DNA from: Phytobacter diazotrophicus
GTDB taxonomy: Bacteria; Pseudomonadota; Gammaproteobacteria; Enterobacterales; Enterobacteriaceae
Direction of reading: 5' to 3'
DNA: 64,000 nt
Assembly (NCBI GenBank): GCA_004346725.1
Contig: SMDE01000011.1
Location: 62,001 to 126,000 of the forward strand
A program made the translations under genes and the position numbers. The notes under the pieces are model-generated. The model was not told the DNA's origin. It did no database searches and saw nothing but the letters and a program-made list of their open reading frames with translations. The stretch's first letter is position 1. Each line of letters begins with the position of its first letter. Shown one piece after another: positions 54,169 to 63,852 of this stretch.

Positions 54169-56253
54169 GTGAGCAAACGTCTTGATAATGCCGCACTGGC
54201 GGCGGGAATTAGCCCGGATTACATCAATGCGCATGGCAAACCACAGTCTATTGGTGCGGAAACCAAACGACGTTTGCTTGACGCTATGCACGCTGTTACC
54301 GCGACACCTGTCGCGGTAACGCCGGTCCCGAATGTGCTGGTGCACACCCAGGGAAAGAAGAAGTCATTGCCGATTGAGGGAAACGGTACTTTCAACTGGA
54401 TAATCACCACCGAAGACGGTCAGCAGCATAAAGGCCTGGTCGACGCAGGGAAAAACCTCGCCCTGCCAACGAAGTTACCGCAGGGGTATCACACCCTGAC
54501 GCTGCGGCAAAGTGAGCAGAGCTGGCATTGTCGCTTAATTGTTACCCCAAAGCGCTGCTATGAACCGCAGGCGCTGCTGGAAGGGAAAAAACTCTGGGGG
54601 GCGTGTGTACAGCTTTATACCTTGCGTTCTGAGCGTAACTGGGGGATCGGCGATTTTGGCGATCTGAAAGTCATGCTGGGCGAGGTGGGGCAGCGCGGTG
54701 GCGCGTTCATCGGCCTGAACCCTATTCACGCCCTCTATCCGGCCAACCCGGAAAGCGCCAGCCCCTACAGCCCTTCATCTCGCCGCTGGCTGAATATCAT
54801 TTATATCGATGTTAATGCGGTAGAAGATTTTCAGTTGAGCAAAGAGGCGCAGGCGTGGTGGAAACTCCCTACGACGCGCAAGGCGCTGGATGCCGCTCGC
54901 GACGCGGAGTTTGTCGATTACGCAGGTGTGACCGCCCTCAAACTGGCGGCATTACGCCTGGCCTGGGTGCAGTTTTCACAGCGTAAAGATGATGACGATT
55001 TGCGCGCTGCGTTTCACGCCTTCGTGAAGGAAGAGGGGGAAAGTCTGTACTGGCAGGCGGCATTTGATGCGCTACATGCCAACCAGGTGAAAGAAGATCC
55101 GCTACGTTGGGGCTGGCCTGCCTGGCCGGAAGATTTTCAGTCAACCGACAGCCCGGCGGTTAAAGCCTTTTGCGAAAGCCATGCCGATGAAGTGAACTTT
55201 TACCTGTGGTTGCAGTGGCTGGCGTATACGCAATTTGCCGAGTGCTGGCAGGAGAGCCAGGGCCACAATATGCCTATTGGGTTGTACCGGGATCTCGCCG
55301 TGGGCGTTGCCGAAGGCGGTTCGGAAACCTGGTGCGATCGTGAGTTGTACTGCCTGAAAGCCTCTGTGGGGGCACCGCCGGATATTCTCGGCCCGCTGGG
55401 GCAAAACTGGGGATTGCCGCCGATGGATCCGCACATTATTGCCGCGCGCGCTTACGAACCCTTTATTGAGCTGCTGCGCGCCAATATGAAAAGCTGTGGC
55501 GCGCTGCGTATCGATCATGTGATGTCGATGCTGCGCCTGTGGTGGATCCCGTATGGCGAAACGGCAGATCACGGGGCGTATGTGCAGTACCCGGTGGACG
55601 ACCTGTTGTCGATCCTCGCACTGGAAAGTCAGCGTCATCAGTGCATGGTCATTGGCGAAGATTTGGGGACGGTGCCGGTGGAGATCGTCAGCAAGCTGCG
55701 CGACAGCGGCGTTTACTCCTACAAAGTCCTCTATTTTGAAAATGACCACGAGAAGCGCTACCGTGCTCCTAAAGCTTACCCGGCACAGTCAATGGCGGTG
55801 GCGACCACTCATGATTTGCCGACGCTGCGGGGATACTGGGAAAGTGGTGACCTGACGCTCGGTAAAACGCTGGGTCTGTACCCGGATGAAGTGGTGCTGC
55901 GTGGGCTGTATCTCGATCGCGAACTGGCAAAACAGGGGCTGCTGGATGCGCTCCACGCCCATGGTTGTTTGCCAAAACGGGTAGGGCATAAAGCCTCACG
56001 TATGCCAATGAGTGCGGTACTTAATCGTGGTATGCAACGCTATATCGCTGACAGCAATAGTGCGTTGCTGGGGCTGCAGCCGGAAGACTGGCTGGATATG
56101 GCCGGACCGGTGAACATTCCGGGCACCAGCTACCAGTACAAAAACTGGCGGCGTAAGCTCGCCGTGTCACTGGAAAAAATGTTTGCCGATGAGAACGTCA
56201 ACAAGCTGATTAAAGACCTGGATAAACGCCGGAAAGCGGCAGGGAAGAAGTAA
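54169..56253 (+). CDS. malQ: 4-Alpha-glucanotransferase (amylomaltase) MalQ
   Basis: A 694-residue GH77 enzyme that disproportionates maltose and maltodextrins, giving glucose and longer chains for MalP. The nucleophile is D449 in RIDHVMSMLR and the acid/base E497 in VIGEDLGTVP. GTG start with AAGGAAA upstream. An enterobacterial-type N-terminal extension of about 140 residues precedes the catalytic barrel. Confidence 0.97.
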   Translation: MSKRLDNAALAAGISPDYINAHGKPQSIGAETKRRLLDAMHAVTATPVAVTPVPNVLVHTQGKKKSLPIEGNGTFNWIITTEDGQQHKGLVDAGKNLALPTKLPQGYHTLTLRQSEQSWHCRLIVTPKRCYEPQALLEGKKLWGACVQLYTLRSERNWGIGDFGDLKVMLGEVGQRGGAFIGLNPIHALYPANPESASPYSPSSRRWLNIIYIDVNAVEDFQLSKEAQAWWKLPTTRKALDAARDAEFVDYAGVTALKLAALRLAWVQFSQRKDDDDLRAAFHAFVKEEGESLYWQAAFDALHANQVKEDPLRWGWPAWPEDFQSTDSPAVKAFCESHADEVNFYLWLQWLAYTQFAECWQESQGHNMPIGLYRDLAVGVAEGGSETWCDRELYCLKASVGAPPDILGPLGQNWGLPPMDPHIIAARAYEPFIELLRANMKSCGALRIDHVMSMLRLWWIPYGETADHGAYVQYPVDDLLSILALESQRHQCMVIGEDLGTVPVEIVSKLRDSGVYSYKVLYFENDHEKRYRAPKAYPAQSMAVATTHDLPTLRGYWESGDLTLGKTLGLYPDEVVLRGLYLDRELAKQGLLDALHAHGCLPKRVGHKASRMPMSAVLNRGMQRYIADSNSALLGLQPEDWLDMAGPVNIPGTSYQYKNWRRKLAVSLEKMFADENVNKLIKDLDKRRKAAGKK

Positions 56254-56269
56254 ATAAGTAAATACAAAG

Positions 56270-56297
56270 AACCCGCCACTCGGCGGGTTCTCTTTTT
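56270..56297. terminator. Bidirectional terminator of malPQ and gntT
   Basis: AACCCGCC (56270-56277) pairs with GGCGGGTT (56282-56289), followed rightward by CTCTTTTT and leftward by TTCTTTGT. Confidence 0.88.
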
Positions 56298-56320
56298 AAC
56301 AACCAGTTGGACGGTAGAAC

Positions 56321-57637
56321 TTACACCACCATTCCCAGCAGCAGACAGCCAACCAGACCGCAGACAGAGATAATGGTCTCCAGTGCGGACCAGGACTTCA
56401 TGGTTTCCCCGATGGTCAGGTTGAAGTACTCCTTGAACAGCCAGAAGCCTGGATCGTTCACGTGAGAGAAAATCACGCTACCGGAACCAACCGCGATAAC
56501 CATCAGTTCAGGGCTCACGCCAGTGGTGGCAATCAGCGGCGCAACAATCCCGCCTGCGGTAATGGCTGCAACGGTTGCAGAACCCAGCGCGATACGCAGT
56601 ACGGCGGCAATTGACCACGCCATAAAGATTGGCGAGATGTTGGTTTCATGCATCAGCGAAGCGATGTATTTATCCACGCCGCTATCAACCAGAACCTGTT
56701 TGAATGCGCCGCCACCGCCGATGATCAACAGCATCATGGCAATGATTTTGATTGAGCTGGTCAGCGTTTCGTTGATGTCGTCCATGGAACGACCACGGTT
56801 CAGGCCGAAGGTGAAAACGGCAATCAGTACCGCAATAAGGGTCGCCATCACCGGATCGCCGAAGAACTCAGCGTAAGGCAGAATCGCATGGCCTTTCGGC
56901 AGCAGCATCTCAGCAACCGCACGCAGCGCCATCAGTACCACCGGTACCAGAGAGGTCCAGACGCTGACGCCAAAGCCCGGCATTTCTTCTTCGGTAAAGG
57001 TTTTCTTGTTGTACAGCCCTTCCGGAATCGGCTTGTCGATGCCTTTCAGGAAGCGAGCATAGACCGGGCCGGCCAGAATCACTGTCGGGATACCGAGCAG
57101 TGTACCGTAGAGCAGCGTTTTACCCATGTCCGCATGGAAAATGGTAGCGATTGCGGTCGGGCCCGGGTGTGGAGGCAGGAAACCGTGAGTAACGGAAAGC
57201 GCGGCCGCCATCGGGACACCCACATACAGCAGCGGGATACGGGCTGCGGCAGCGATAGTGAAAACCAGCGGCAGTAACAGGACGAAGCCCACTTCATAGA
57301 ACAGCGCAAAACCCACGGTAAAGCCGGTCAGTACGACGGCCCACTGAATGTGTTTTTCGCCAAATTTTGCAATCAGCGTTGTGGCGATGCGTTGTGCGCC
57401 GCCGCAGTCCGCCAGCAGTTTACCCAACATGGCGCCGAAGCCCATGATCAGCGCAAGGCTGCCCAGCGTTCCGCCCACACCGGCTTTGATAGATTTGATA
57501 ACTGCGTCCAGAGGCATGCCCTGCATCATACCGACGGCGAGTGCCACCAGGATCAGAGCGATAAATCCGTTCAATTTGAAGCGGATCATTAATAACAACA
57601 ACAAGACTACACCGATAGCAACGATGACTAATGGCAT
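56321..57637 (-). CDS. gntT: High-affinity gluconate:H+ symporter GntT
   Basis: A 438-residue GntP-family transporter with about 12 spans, matching E. coli GntT in length and sequence (GSVIFSHVNDPGFWLFKEYF, HGFLPPHPGPTAIA). It is the high-affinity partner of gntU and is controlled by GntR through operators in the 332-bp region before nfuA. Confidence 0.97.
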   Translation of the reverse strand: MPLVIVAIGVVLLLLLMIRFKLNGFIALILVALAVGMMQGMPLDAVIKSIKAGVGGTLGSLALIMGFGAMLGKLLADCGGAQRIATTLIAKFGEKHIQWAVVLTGFTVGFALFYEVGFVLLLPLVFTIAAAARIPLLYVGVPMAAALSVTHGFLPPHPGPTAIATIFHADMGKTLLYGTLLGIPTVILAGPVYARFLKGIDKPIPEGLYNKKTFTEEEMPGFGVSVWTSLVPVVLMALRAVAEMLLPKGHAILPYAEFFGDPVMATLIAVLIAVFTFGLNRGRSMDDINETLTSSIKIIAMMLLIIGGGGAFKQVLVDSGVDKYIASLMHETNISPIFMAWSIAAVLRIALGSATVAAITAGGIVAPLIATTGVSPELMVIAVGSGSVIFSHVNDPGFWLFKEYFNLTIGETMKSWSALETIISVCGLVGCLLLGMVV

Positions 57638-57657
57638 GATTTACCTGGCCTTAATTT

Positions 57658-57931
57658 GTTATGGGTAACGTCAGTTTTTCAGCGGTTATTGCAGGTTTTA
57701 GCCCTGTAAAAACGAAGCGCTGGAGTACCGATATGCCTTACATCCACTTTTTAAAAGGATAGCTGGATGTTTTTATATTTTTGGTACTGGCACAGATGAT
57801 ACGGGTAACATTCATGAAAAGAGAATCACCCGGCGGGTCAAAATTTACGAAGTGAGATGCCTGTCATATTCCAGGCTGGAAATGAGTGCAAAAAAGAGGC
57901 GCGAGATAGCGGGGAAAGATACAGGTAACAT
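57658..57931 (-). promoter_or_regulatory. gntT control region with GntR operators
   Basis: The minus strand carries ATGTTACCCGTATCAT (57796-57811), an excellent GntR operator, and CATGTTACCTGTATCTT (57915-57931), a second. A third partial match, CGTTACCCATAAC (57658-57670), lies in the leader near the gntT start. AAGTGAGATGCCTGTCAT (57850-57867) is a weak CRP-like site. CRP and GntR control of gntT is known in E. coli. Confidence 0.78.
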
Positions 57932-57953
57932 GCTCTCCCGCATCGGGAGAGCA
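57931..57953. terminator. Hairpin behind nfuA
   Basis: TGCTCTCCCG and CGGGAGAGCA form a perfect 10-bp stem around CAT, 17 bp after the nfuA stop. It has no T-run. It touches the distal GntR operator of gntT. Confidence 0.7.
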
Positions 57954-57969
57954 TCAGATAAAAGTCGGC

Positions 57970-58545
57970 TTAGTAGTAGGAGTGCTCGCCGCGCTGGTGT
58001 TCGGTAAGATCGCGTACACCTTTCAGTTCCGGGAATTCGTTAAGCAACTGCTTTTCGATCCCTTCTTTCAGCGTTACATCCACCATTGAACAGCCGTTAC
58101 AACCACCGCCAAACTGGAGGATGGCATAGCCTTCATCCGTAATTTCCATCAGCGTGACGCGGCCGCCGTGGCCTGCCAGTTGCGGGTTGATCTGCGATTG
58201 CAGCAGATACTCAACACGTTCCATCAGCGGTGCGTCTTCGGACACTTTACGCATCTTCGCGTTTGGTGCTTTCAGGGTGAGCTGGGAACCCAACTGATCG
58301 GTGACAAAATCAATTTCCGCATCTTCCAGGTACGGTGCACTTAACTCATCGACATAGGCGGTCAGTTGTTCAAATTTCAGGGCGGTGTCAGTTGCTTCCA
58401 CTGCATCTGGCGGACAATAAGAGACGCCGCATTCAGCGTTTGGCGTGCCTGGGTTAATCACAAATACACGGATTTGTGTCCCTTCTTCCTGATTTGCCAG
58501 CAGTTTAGCAAAATGCGCTTGCGCAGCATCAGAGATACGGATCAT
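57970..58545 (-). CDS. nfuA: Fe-S cluster carrier NfuA
   Basis: A 191-residue Fe-S carrier. The N-terminal degenerate A-type domain (about 1-95) is followed by the NifU-like domain, whose CxxC (C149 and C152 in [12 protein letters not shown]) binds a shared [4Fe-4S] cluster and supplies lipoyl synthase and other targets. Same length as E. coli NfuA. It is downstream of gntX in the same orientation, with a possible IscR site between. Confidence 0.97.
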   Translation of the reverse strand: MIRISDAAQAHFAKLLANQEEGTQIRVFVINPGTPNAECGVSYCPPDAVEATDTALKFEQLTAYVDELSAPYLEDAEIDFVTDQLGSQLTLKAPNAKMRKVSEDAPLMERVEYLLQSQINPQLAGHGGRVTLMEITDEGYAILQFGGGCNGCSMVDVTLKEGIEKQLLNEFPELKGVRDLTEHQRGEHSYY

Positions 58546-58557
58546 AGCAATGGCCTA

Positions 58558-58585
58558 ATAGTTGACTATTTTACTTGGTTATAAT
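58558..58585 (-). promoter_or_regulatory. Candidate IscR type 1-like site at nfuA
   Basis: The left part ATAGTTGACT matches an IscR type 1 half-site; the right part (TTGGTTATAAT) matches poorly. It lies 13-40 bp upstream of the nfuA start. IscR control of nfuA (yhgI) is known in E. coli. Confidence 0.4.
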
Positions 58586-58603
58586 ACGCCCATCATCGAG
58601 GGT

Positions 58604-59287
58604 CTACAAGGTTCGACAAAGGCACCATACCTGAACAGACGCCGCGCCGTTGCGCAGGAGCAACCGACTTATTTCCGCGACGGTGCTGCCGGTCGTAACG
58701 ACATCATCCACGATAACCATATGGAGTCCCTGGACGGGCAATTCAAGGCGAAAGGCATTTTTCAGGTTGCGTTTGCGTAGCCGGGCGCTGAGATGATGCT
58801 GAATGGACGTTGCCCGAATGCGGACAATGGCGCTCGGTTCATAGCGACAGCATAACCAGTGGGCAAGCGCACGACAGAGCAGATCACTTTGGTTATATCC
58901 TCTGCGCCACTGGCGATGCCGATAAAGCGGTACGCTGATAAGCATATCGGGCTTCTGCCACCGAGTTGTTCTGCGTGCGTTGATGACTGCCAGTACCAGC
59001 AGCCGGGCCAGCGCATTTGCCATTTCGGGTCGTCGCACGAATTTGAACTGATGCACCAGCATACTCAATGGCAATGCGTAGTCGCTGACCGCCACCAGAC
59101 GTTGCCACGGCGGCGGTTTTTGCAGGCATCTGCCGCAAGGCAGTGTGCGGCTCGCGGCAGGCAAACCACAGCCTGGACAAACGGACAGGGGAGCTACCAC
59201 CGCCCGAGTGCAGCAGGAACACAAGCCCCAGTGCGCTACCGCCAGCGGCATTCGACATAGCCAGCACAAGCCCGGCGCTGTTAGCAT
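58604..59287 (-). CDS. gntX: ComF/GntX-family phosphoribosyltransferase-like protein
   Basis: A 227-residue ComF-family protein. Cysteine pairs CWLC, CSCC, CPGC and CGRC (about residues 8-55) suggest a zinc ribbon. The C-terminal PRTase loop is VIVDDVVTTGSTVAEI. Implicated in DNA uptake or use as nutrient in E. coli, not in gluconate transport despite the symbol. The ATG at 59287 has GGGAGG 6 nt upstream; a GTG two codons earlier is less likely. Divergent from bioH with 38 bp between. Confidence 0.93.
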   Translation of the reverse strand: MLTAPGLCWLCRMPLAVAHWGLCSCCTRAVVAPLSVCPGCGLPAASRTLPCGRCLQKPPPWQRLVAVSDYALPLSMLVHQFKFVRRPEMANALARLLVLAVINARRTTRWQKPDMLISVPLYRHRQWRRGYNQSDLLCRALAHWLCCRYEPSAIVRIRATSIQHHLSARLRKRNLKNAFRLELPVQGLHMVIVDDVVTTGSTVAEISRLLLRNGAASVQVWCLCRTL

Positions 59288-59325
59288 GTTCACCCTCCCT
59301 GTTTTAAGAAAGAGAACGATAACTG

Positions 59326-60099
59326 ATGAACAACATCTGGTGGGAAACCAAAGGCGAAGGAAATTGCCATCTTGTGCTGTTGCACGGATGGGGGCTGAAC
59401 GCGCAGGTTTGGGATTGCATTGTGCCGCAACTCAGCTCGCAATTTACACTGCATCTGGTGGACCTGCCGGGTTATGGACGCAGTAGCGGATTTTCGGCAA
59501 TGACATTGCAAGAGATGGCGGAGTGTGTGTTGGCGCAGGCGCCGCAGCGCGCCGTCTGGCTGGGCTGGAGCCTCGGCGGGCTTGTCGCAAGCAAGGTTGC
59601 GCTTCTTGCCCCTGAGCGCGTCAGCGGCCTGGTGACGGTTGCATCATCCCCTTGTTTTGGCGCGCAGGATGAATGGCCTGGCATCAAACCGGATGTGCTG
59701 GCCGGTTTCCAGCGACAGCTCAGCGAGGATTTTCAACGTACGGTCGAGCGCTTTCTCGCTCTGCAGACGATGGGTACGGAGACAGCCCGTCAGGATGCAC
59801 GTCAGCTCAAGCAGGCGGTATTGTCGTTACCGATGCCCTCAACAGAGGTGCTGAACGGTGGGCTGGAGATCCTCAAAACAGAAGATCTGCGTGACGCGCT
59901 GTCAGGGCTGGAGATTCCCTTCTTGCGGCTTTACGGGCGATTAGATGGGCTGGTGCCGCGCAAAATTGTTGCCACGCTGGATGCGCGCTGGCCACAAAGC
60001 CAGTCGCTGATATTTCCTAAAGCTGCCCATGCGCCTTTTATTTCTCACCCGGACGATTTCTGCAGAGCATTGACAGAATTTAATAGTTTCATGGTGTAA
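59326..60099 (+). CDS. bioH: Pimeloyl-ACP methyl ester carboxylesterase BioH
   Basis: A 257-residue alpha/beta hydrolase that removes the methyl group from pimeloyl-ACP methyl ester, ending the BioC-FabI-BioH pimelate pathway of biotin synthesis. The nucleophile is S82 in [11 protein letters not shown], the acid lies in [10 protein letters not shown] and the histidine in [11 protein letters not shown]. It stands alone, away from the bio operon, as in E. coli. Confidence 0.96.
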   Translation: MNNIWWETKGEGNCHLVLLHGWGLNAQVWDCIVPQLSSQFTLHLVDLPGYGRSSGFSAMTLQEMAECVLAQAPQRAVWLGWSLGGLVASKVALLAPERVSGLVTVASSPCFGAQDEWPGIKPDVLAGFQRQLSEDFQRTVERFLALQTMGTETARQDARQLKQAVLSLPMPSTEVLNGGLEILKTEDLRDALSGLEIPFLRLYGRLDGLVPRKIVATLDARWPQSQSLIFPKAAHAPFISHPDDFCRALTEFNSFMV

Positions 60100-60217
60100 T
60101 TATTGTGCCACCTGGAAAAAATGCCGTTTCACGACAATACTCAGAGCGTTGCTGCGGTTGGCTTATCTTTCTTTACCACAGCATCACAATCTAAAAAACC
60201 CGAGGAGAATCAAGTCT

Positions 60218-60487
60218 ATGAAACTTGTTACAGGTATTGTTGCATCTCTGGTGATTGGCTCCCTGTCGTTTGGCGTTATGGCGGCGCAGGAACTCGAAAA
60301 AGATAAGGTCGCGGGTATGAATCTGACAAAAGTGGGGACGATTACCACGTCTGATACCTCGGCACCCATGGACGCGAAAAAAGAGCTGTCGAAAAAAGCG
60401 GATGAGCTGGGCGGCAAATATTTCGTTGTGACCAGCGGCGAGAAGAATGAAAAAGACATCCATGCCACGGCGGATGTCTATAAGTAA
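60218..60487 (+). CDS. YhcN/BhsA-type DUF1471 periplasmic protein
   Basis: An 89-residue protein with a signal peptide (about 1-22, ending GVMA) and a DUF1471 domain: LTKVGTITTSDTSAPMDAKKELSKKADELG and KYFVVTSGEKNEKDIHATADVYK, as in YhcN, BhsA and McbA, which are induced by stress and affect biofilm formation or acid and peroxide tolerance. Which paralogue it is cannot be told. The ATG at 60218 has a GAGGAGA site; an in-frame start at 60149 is rejected. Between bioH and feoC. Confidence 0.88.
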   Translation: MKLVTGIVASLVIGSLSFGVMAAQELEKDKVAGMNLTKVGTITTSDTSAPMDAKKELSKKADELGGKYFVVTSGEKNEKDIHATADVYK

Positions 60488-60494
60488 TGTTATG

Positions 60495-60514
60495 AGCGGG
60501 TCGCCTGACCCGCT
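60495..60514. terminator. Hairpin between the YhcN-type gene and feoC
   Basis: AGCGGGTC (60495-60502) pairs perfectly with GACCCGCT (60507-60514) around GCCT, between the two convergent stops. No T-run. Confidence 0.65.
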
Positions 60515-60515
60515 A

Positions 60516-60761
60516 TCAGCATCCTGTCAGTGACCACCATTCACGCTGGCAGGCCGATTTTCCTTCCGGACATTGTTTGCACTCGCCGCTCAGACAGCCG
60601 TCCGCCTCTTCCTGAATACGTACTGCTTTGCCCATGGCTTCCATGCGCGTCAGCATGGCATCGGCCATTGGCCGGGAGAGATGCAGCGCGTTACAGAGCT
60701 GGTTGATTTCCATACGGCCCTGTAAAGCAAGCATATCGCGAACCTCAATTAACGATGCCAT
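60516..60761 (-). CDS. feoC: Ferrous iron transport regulator FeoC
   Basis: An 81-residue winged-helix protein that binds FeoB and protects it from FtsH proteolysis in Salmonella, and may carry a [4Fe-4S] cluster. The cysteine motif [16 protein letters not shown] (about 56-71) follows the DNA-binding-like fold. Last gene of feoABC, 11 bp after feoB. Confidence 0.95.
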   Translation of the reverse strand: MASLIEVRDMLALQGRMEINQLCNALHLSRPMADAMLTRMEAMGKAVRIQEEADGCLSGECKQCPEGKSACQREWWSLTGC

Positions 60762-60772
60762 GTTTCGTGTCC

Positions 60773-63091
60773 TTAGTGGCAGTCGCCCGCCGGGCTTTCA
60801 CAACAACTGGCGACGGTTTTGCGGCTGGCCAGGAGATTCACATCCACGCGACTTCTGGCGCGACGCAGACCGCCAATCACGATGACATTGAACAAGATCA
60901 CCGCGAGAATACAGGTGAGGCTGTAAACCGGGTGCTCATCAAAACTCACGGCCTGATAGAACAGCGTGGCAAGTGAATAGGCGATATTCAGCCCCCACAG
61001 CACGGAGAACCCCATCCAGCCACGGCTCGATTCACGGGCAATGGCGCCCATTACGGATATGCACGGCGTATAGAGCAGAACGAAAATCAGGTAGCTGTAG
61101 GCGGCAGCGGCGCTGCCGAATTTCTCACTCATCACGCCCATAGTGCCTTCTGCCATCTCACCGTCGCCCTTGCTGGCTTCAATAGGGTTGGCCAGTACGC
61201 TCAGACTGAAGGTGTTTTTCAGGCTGCTCCAGGTCTCGTCGAGTGCGGCGATCAGTTCATTGCCGAGATTGTATTCTGCGGGATTGAATTCCGCTTTCTG
61301 AATGTGTTCGGCGGTATAGAGTGAGTTGAGCGTCCCGACCACCACTTCTTTCGCCATTGCCCCCGTCACCAGGCCAACGGTCGCCTGCCAGTGATCACCG
61401 TGCACGCCAATCGGTTCCAGTATGGGGGTAAAGACGCGGCTTACTGACGCCAGCGCAGAATCGTTAATGTTATCAACCGTTTTACCGCTCAAGGAGAAAC
61501 TATTGAGAGCACTGAGGAAAATGCTCACGATCACAATGACTTTACCGGCCCGCAGCACAAATCCTTTCAGACGCTGCCAGGTCTGCAAGACCAGACTTTT
61601 CAGGTGTGGCACGTGGTAGACCGGTAGTTCCATAATGAACGGTGACGCTTCGCCACGCATGATGGTGTGTTTAAGCATCAGGCCGGTAAGGATTGCCATC
61701 ACAATGCCCAGCACGTATAGCGAAAAGACCAGTAACGCCCCCTGCTGGCCGAAGAAGGCCGATGCGAAGACAGCGAAAATGGCCAGACGCGCGCCGCAGG
61801 ACATAAACGGTGCCATCATCATGGTCATCAGACGTTCACGCGGCGCATCCAGGGTCCTGGCCCCCATCACCGAGGGAACATTGCAGCCAAAGCCGACAAT
61901 CAGCGGCACGAAGGATTTACCCGGCAGCCCCAGCGCCTGCATCAAACGGTCCATGACGAAGGCCGCACGTGCCATATAGCCAGAGTCTTCAAGGAATGAG
62001 AGGAACAGGTACATCATGCCGATTTGCGGTACCAGCGGTAGCACCGTGTTGATACCACCGCCCAGCCCCTGAGCCAGGAAAACGGTCAGCCATTCCGGGA
62101 AATGCAGCGTATAGCCCAGCCACTGGATACCGTGGACGAAAATCGCCACTGAACCCGCATCAAAAATCGGCTGTAACGCACCACCGATGTTAATGGCGAG
62201 CAGGAACATCAGGTACATCACAAACAGGAAAATCGGTAAGCCAAGGAAGCGGTTCAGAATGATTCGGTCAACGGCTGCCGTAAACTGGCTGGATTCCGCC
62301 GTCAGGGTGTTACTGACCGCCTCGCAAATGGCGGCAATGGTTTGATAACGGGCATCGGCAATGTGCAGTGCGGGATCGTCGATTTCGTCCTGCAGGCGTG
62401 CCAGTGAAATATCCAGCTTGTGGGCGGCATCACCAGCGTAAGCGCGGCTGTAGATATCGCCTTCCAGCATTTGCAGGCCCAGCCAGCGACGTTGTTGGAT
62501 GGGCATGTCCGCGGCCATGCCTTGCGCCAGCTCATCGGCTTCACGCGACAGCGGCTGGGCATAGTGAACAAGCTCGATTTGTTTATTTTTCTGATGGCGA
62601 TCAAGCGCGATTTTTAACGCGTCGATACCGCGACCACGGGTGGACACCAGCGGAACAACCGGGCAGCCGAGGCGAGCGGAGAGGGCGTCGATATCAATGC
62701 GGACTTTTTGCTTCTCGGCAATATCCAGCATATTCAGCGCCACCACGCAGGGAATGCCAAGTTCCAGCAACTGCAACGTGAGATAGAGGTTGCGCTCGAG
62801 GTTTGAGGCATCCACGACGTTAATCAGGATGTCCGCATCGCCGCTCAGAATGTAGTGACAGGCAATTTGCTCATCCAGTGAGGTCTGTGACGAGATAGTG
62901 GTCAGGGAGTAGGTACCGGGCAAATCGACCAGCGTAACCTGATGGTCGGTGGTAGAGAATTGCCCCTCTTTGCGCTCAACCGTGACACCCGCCCAGTTCC
63001 CCACGCGCTGGCGCGCACCAGTTAACTGATTGAATAATGTGGTCTTGCCGGAATTAGGATTACCAATTAATCCCACGGTCAATTTTTTCAT
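60773..63091 (-). CDS. feoB: Fe(II) transporter FeoB
   Basis: A 772-residue inner-membrane ferrous iron transporter. The N-terminal G-protein domain has G1 GNPNSGKT (10-17), G3 DLPG and G4 NMLD. It is followed by the GDI-like helical domain and two Gate regions ([13 protein letters not shown] and CISVMGAI with conserved cysteines). Middle gene of feoABC. Confidence 0.97.
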   Translation of the reverse strand: MKKLTVGLIGNPNSGKTTLFNQLTGARQRVGNWAGVTVERKEGQFSTTDHQVTLVDLPGTYSLTTISSQTSLDEQIACHYILSGDADILINVVDASNLERNLYLTLQLLELGIPCVVALNMLDIAEKQKVRIDIDALSARLGCPVVPLVSTRGRGIDALKIALDRHQKNKQIELVHYAQPLSREADELAQGMAADMPIQQRRWLGLQMLEGDIYSRAYAGDAAHKLDISLARLQDEIDDPALHIADARYQTIAAICEAVSNTLTAESSQFTAAVDRIILNRFLGLPIFLFVMYLMFLLAINIGGALQPIFDAGSVAIFVHGIQWLGYTLHFPEWLTVFLAQGLGGGINTVLPLVPQIGMMYLFLSFLEDSGYMARAAFVMDRLMQALGLPGKSFVPLIVGFGCNVPSVMGARTLDAPRERLMTMMMAPFMSCGARLAIFAVFASAFFGQQGALLVFSLYVLGIVMAILTGLMLKHTIMRGEASPFIMELPVYHVPHLKSLVLQTWQRLKGFVLRAGKVIVIVSIFLSALNSFSLSGKTVDNINDSALASVSRVFTPILEPIGVHGDHWQATVGLVTGAMAKEVVVGTLNSLYTAEHIQKAEFNPAEYNLGNELIAALDETWSSLKNTFSLSVLANPIEASKGDGEMAEGTMGVMSEKFGSAAAAYSYLIFVLLYTPCISVMGAIARESSRGWMGFSVLWGLNIAYSLATLFYQAVSFDEHPVYSLTCILAVILFNVIVIGGLRRARSRVDVNLLASRKTVASCCESPAGDCH

Positions 63092-63121
63092 TGTTCTTCT
63101 CTCTCTTTCATGGCCGGGCCA

Positions 63122-63349
63122 TTAGCGGGAAACGGCTTCCAGTTCCAGAAACGCGAGATCTTTCTTACGCAAGACCAGATTAACGCGCCGGGTTTCAATG
63201 TGAATAGGATCACCAAGGGGGGCTACGCGCACGACATTAAAGGATGAGCCGGGCAACATGCCTAATGAGAGGAGTTTCTGGCGCCACGCCGGGCTAATTT
63301 CGCGAGAGAACCCCGTTATTTTCCACGCACTGTCAGGAGAGAATTGCAT
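63122..63349 (-). CDS. feoA: Ferrous iron transport protein FeoA
   Basis: A 75-residue SH3-like cytoplasmic protein needed for FeoB activity ([20 protein letters not shown]). First gene of feoABC, 30 bp before feoB. Fur and FNR sites lie upstream. Confidence 0.96.
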   Translation of the reverse strand: MQFSPDSAWKITGFSREISPAWRQKLLSLGMLPGSSFNVVRVAPLGDPIHIETRRVNLVLRKKDLAFLELEAVSR

Positions 63350-63456
63350 AGGACCTACTTATCTGTATCGCAAACAACATTCCCACCATGCGCCAATAAA
63401 GCGCATGAAACCAGTTAGTTAGCCAGCACAGCAATGAGTGTCACTCCACTCATACA

Positions 63457-63482
63457 ATGATAATGAGAATAGTTTTTATCAT
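63457..63482 (-). promoter_or_regulatory. Fur box of the feo operon
   Basis: ATGATAATGAGAATAG followed by TTTTTATCAT has the GATAAT and ATTATC-type repeats of a Fur site, about 110-130 bp upstream of feoA. Fur repression of feo is established in enterobacteria. Confidence 0.85.
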
Positions 63483-63533
63483 CACTATTAAACCGCGATA
63501 TTGCGCAAAGCGGAACCACAATCCGAGCCATTG

Positions 63534-63547
63534 TTGATATGGCTCAA
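63534..63547 (-). promoter_or_regulatory. FNR site of the feo operon
   Basis: TTGATATGGCTCAA matches the FNR consensus TTGAT-N4-ATCAA with one mismatch. It fits the known anaerobic activation of feo and lies upstream of the Fur box. Confidence 0.8.
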
Positions 63548-63822
63548 AATTTATGTTGTTTTGCCTTTCCCGTTTGCAATAACAAATAAGAAACAGTGAA
63601 GGGATATTTAATTTATTACCCGGACTTAAGGTTAAATTAATAATAAGAATAAAGTTTAAATAATAAAGAGTTATGAGGCGGTTTTATTAACTAAAATATA
63701 ACCAATATAAAATTAGTTAATAATTTTGAAAATTAATCCAGAGATTATTCAGAGAGTTACTGGCAGGTAAGAAATAACGCACTACACCTGTTTGTTTAGA
63801 TTTGAACATCTGGAAGAGGGAG
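63548..63822. other. AT-rich feoA-yhgF spacer
   Basis: About 275 bp, visibly far above the local A+T content, with many TAAT and AATA runs. No reading frame, RNA gene or operator recognised. It may be an H-NS-type binding segment. Confidence 0.4.
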
Positions 63823-63851
63823 TACCCTCTCCCGAAGGAGAGGGCGAAGGG
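63823..63851. repeat. REP-like hairpin after yhgF
   Basis: TACCCTCTCCCGAAGGAGAG followed by GGCGAAGGG. It is a short member of the palindrome family seen at 24551, and begins just beyond the yhgF stop, where it may act as terminator. Confidence 0.78.
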
Positions 63852-63852
63852 T

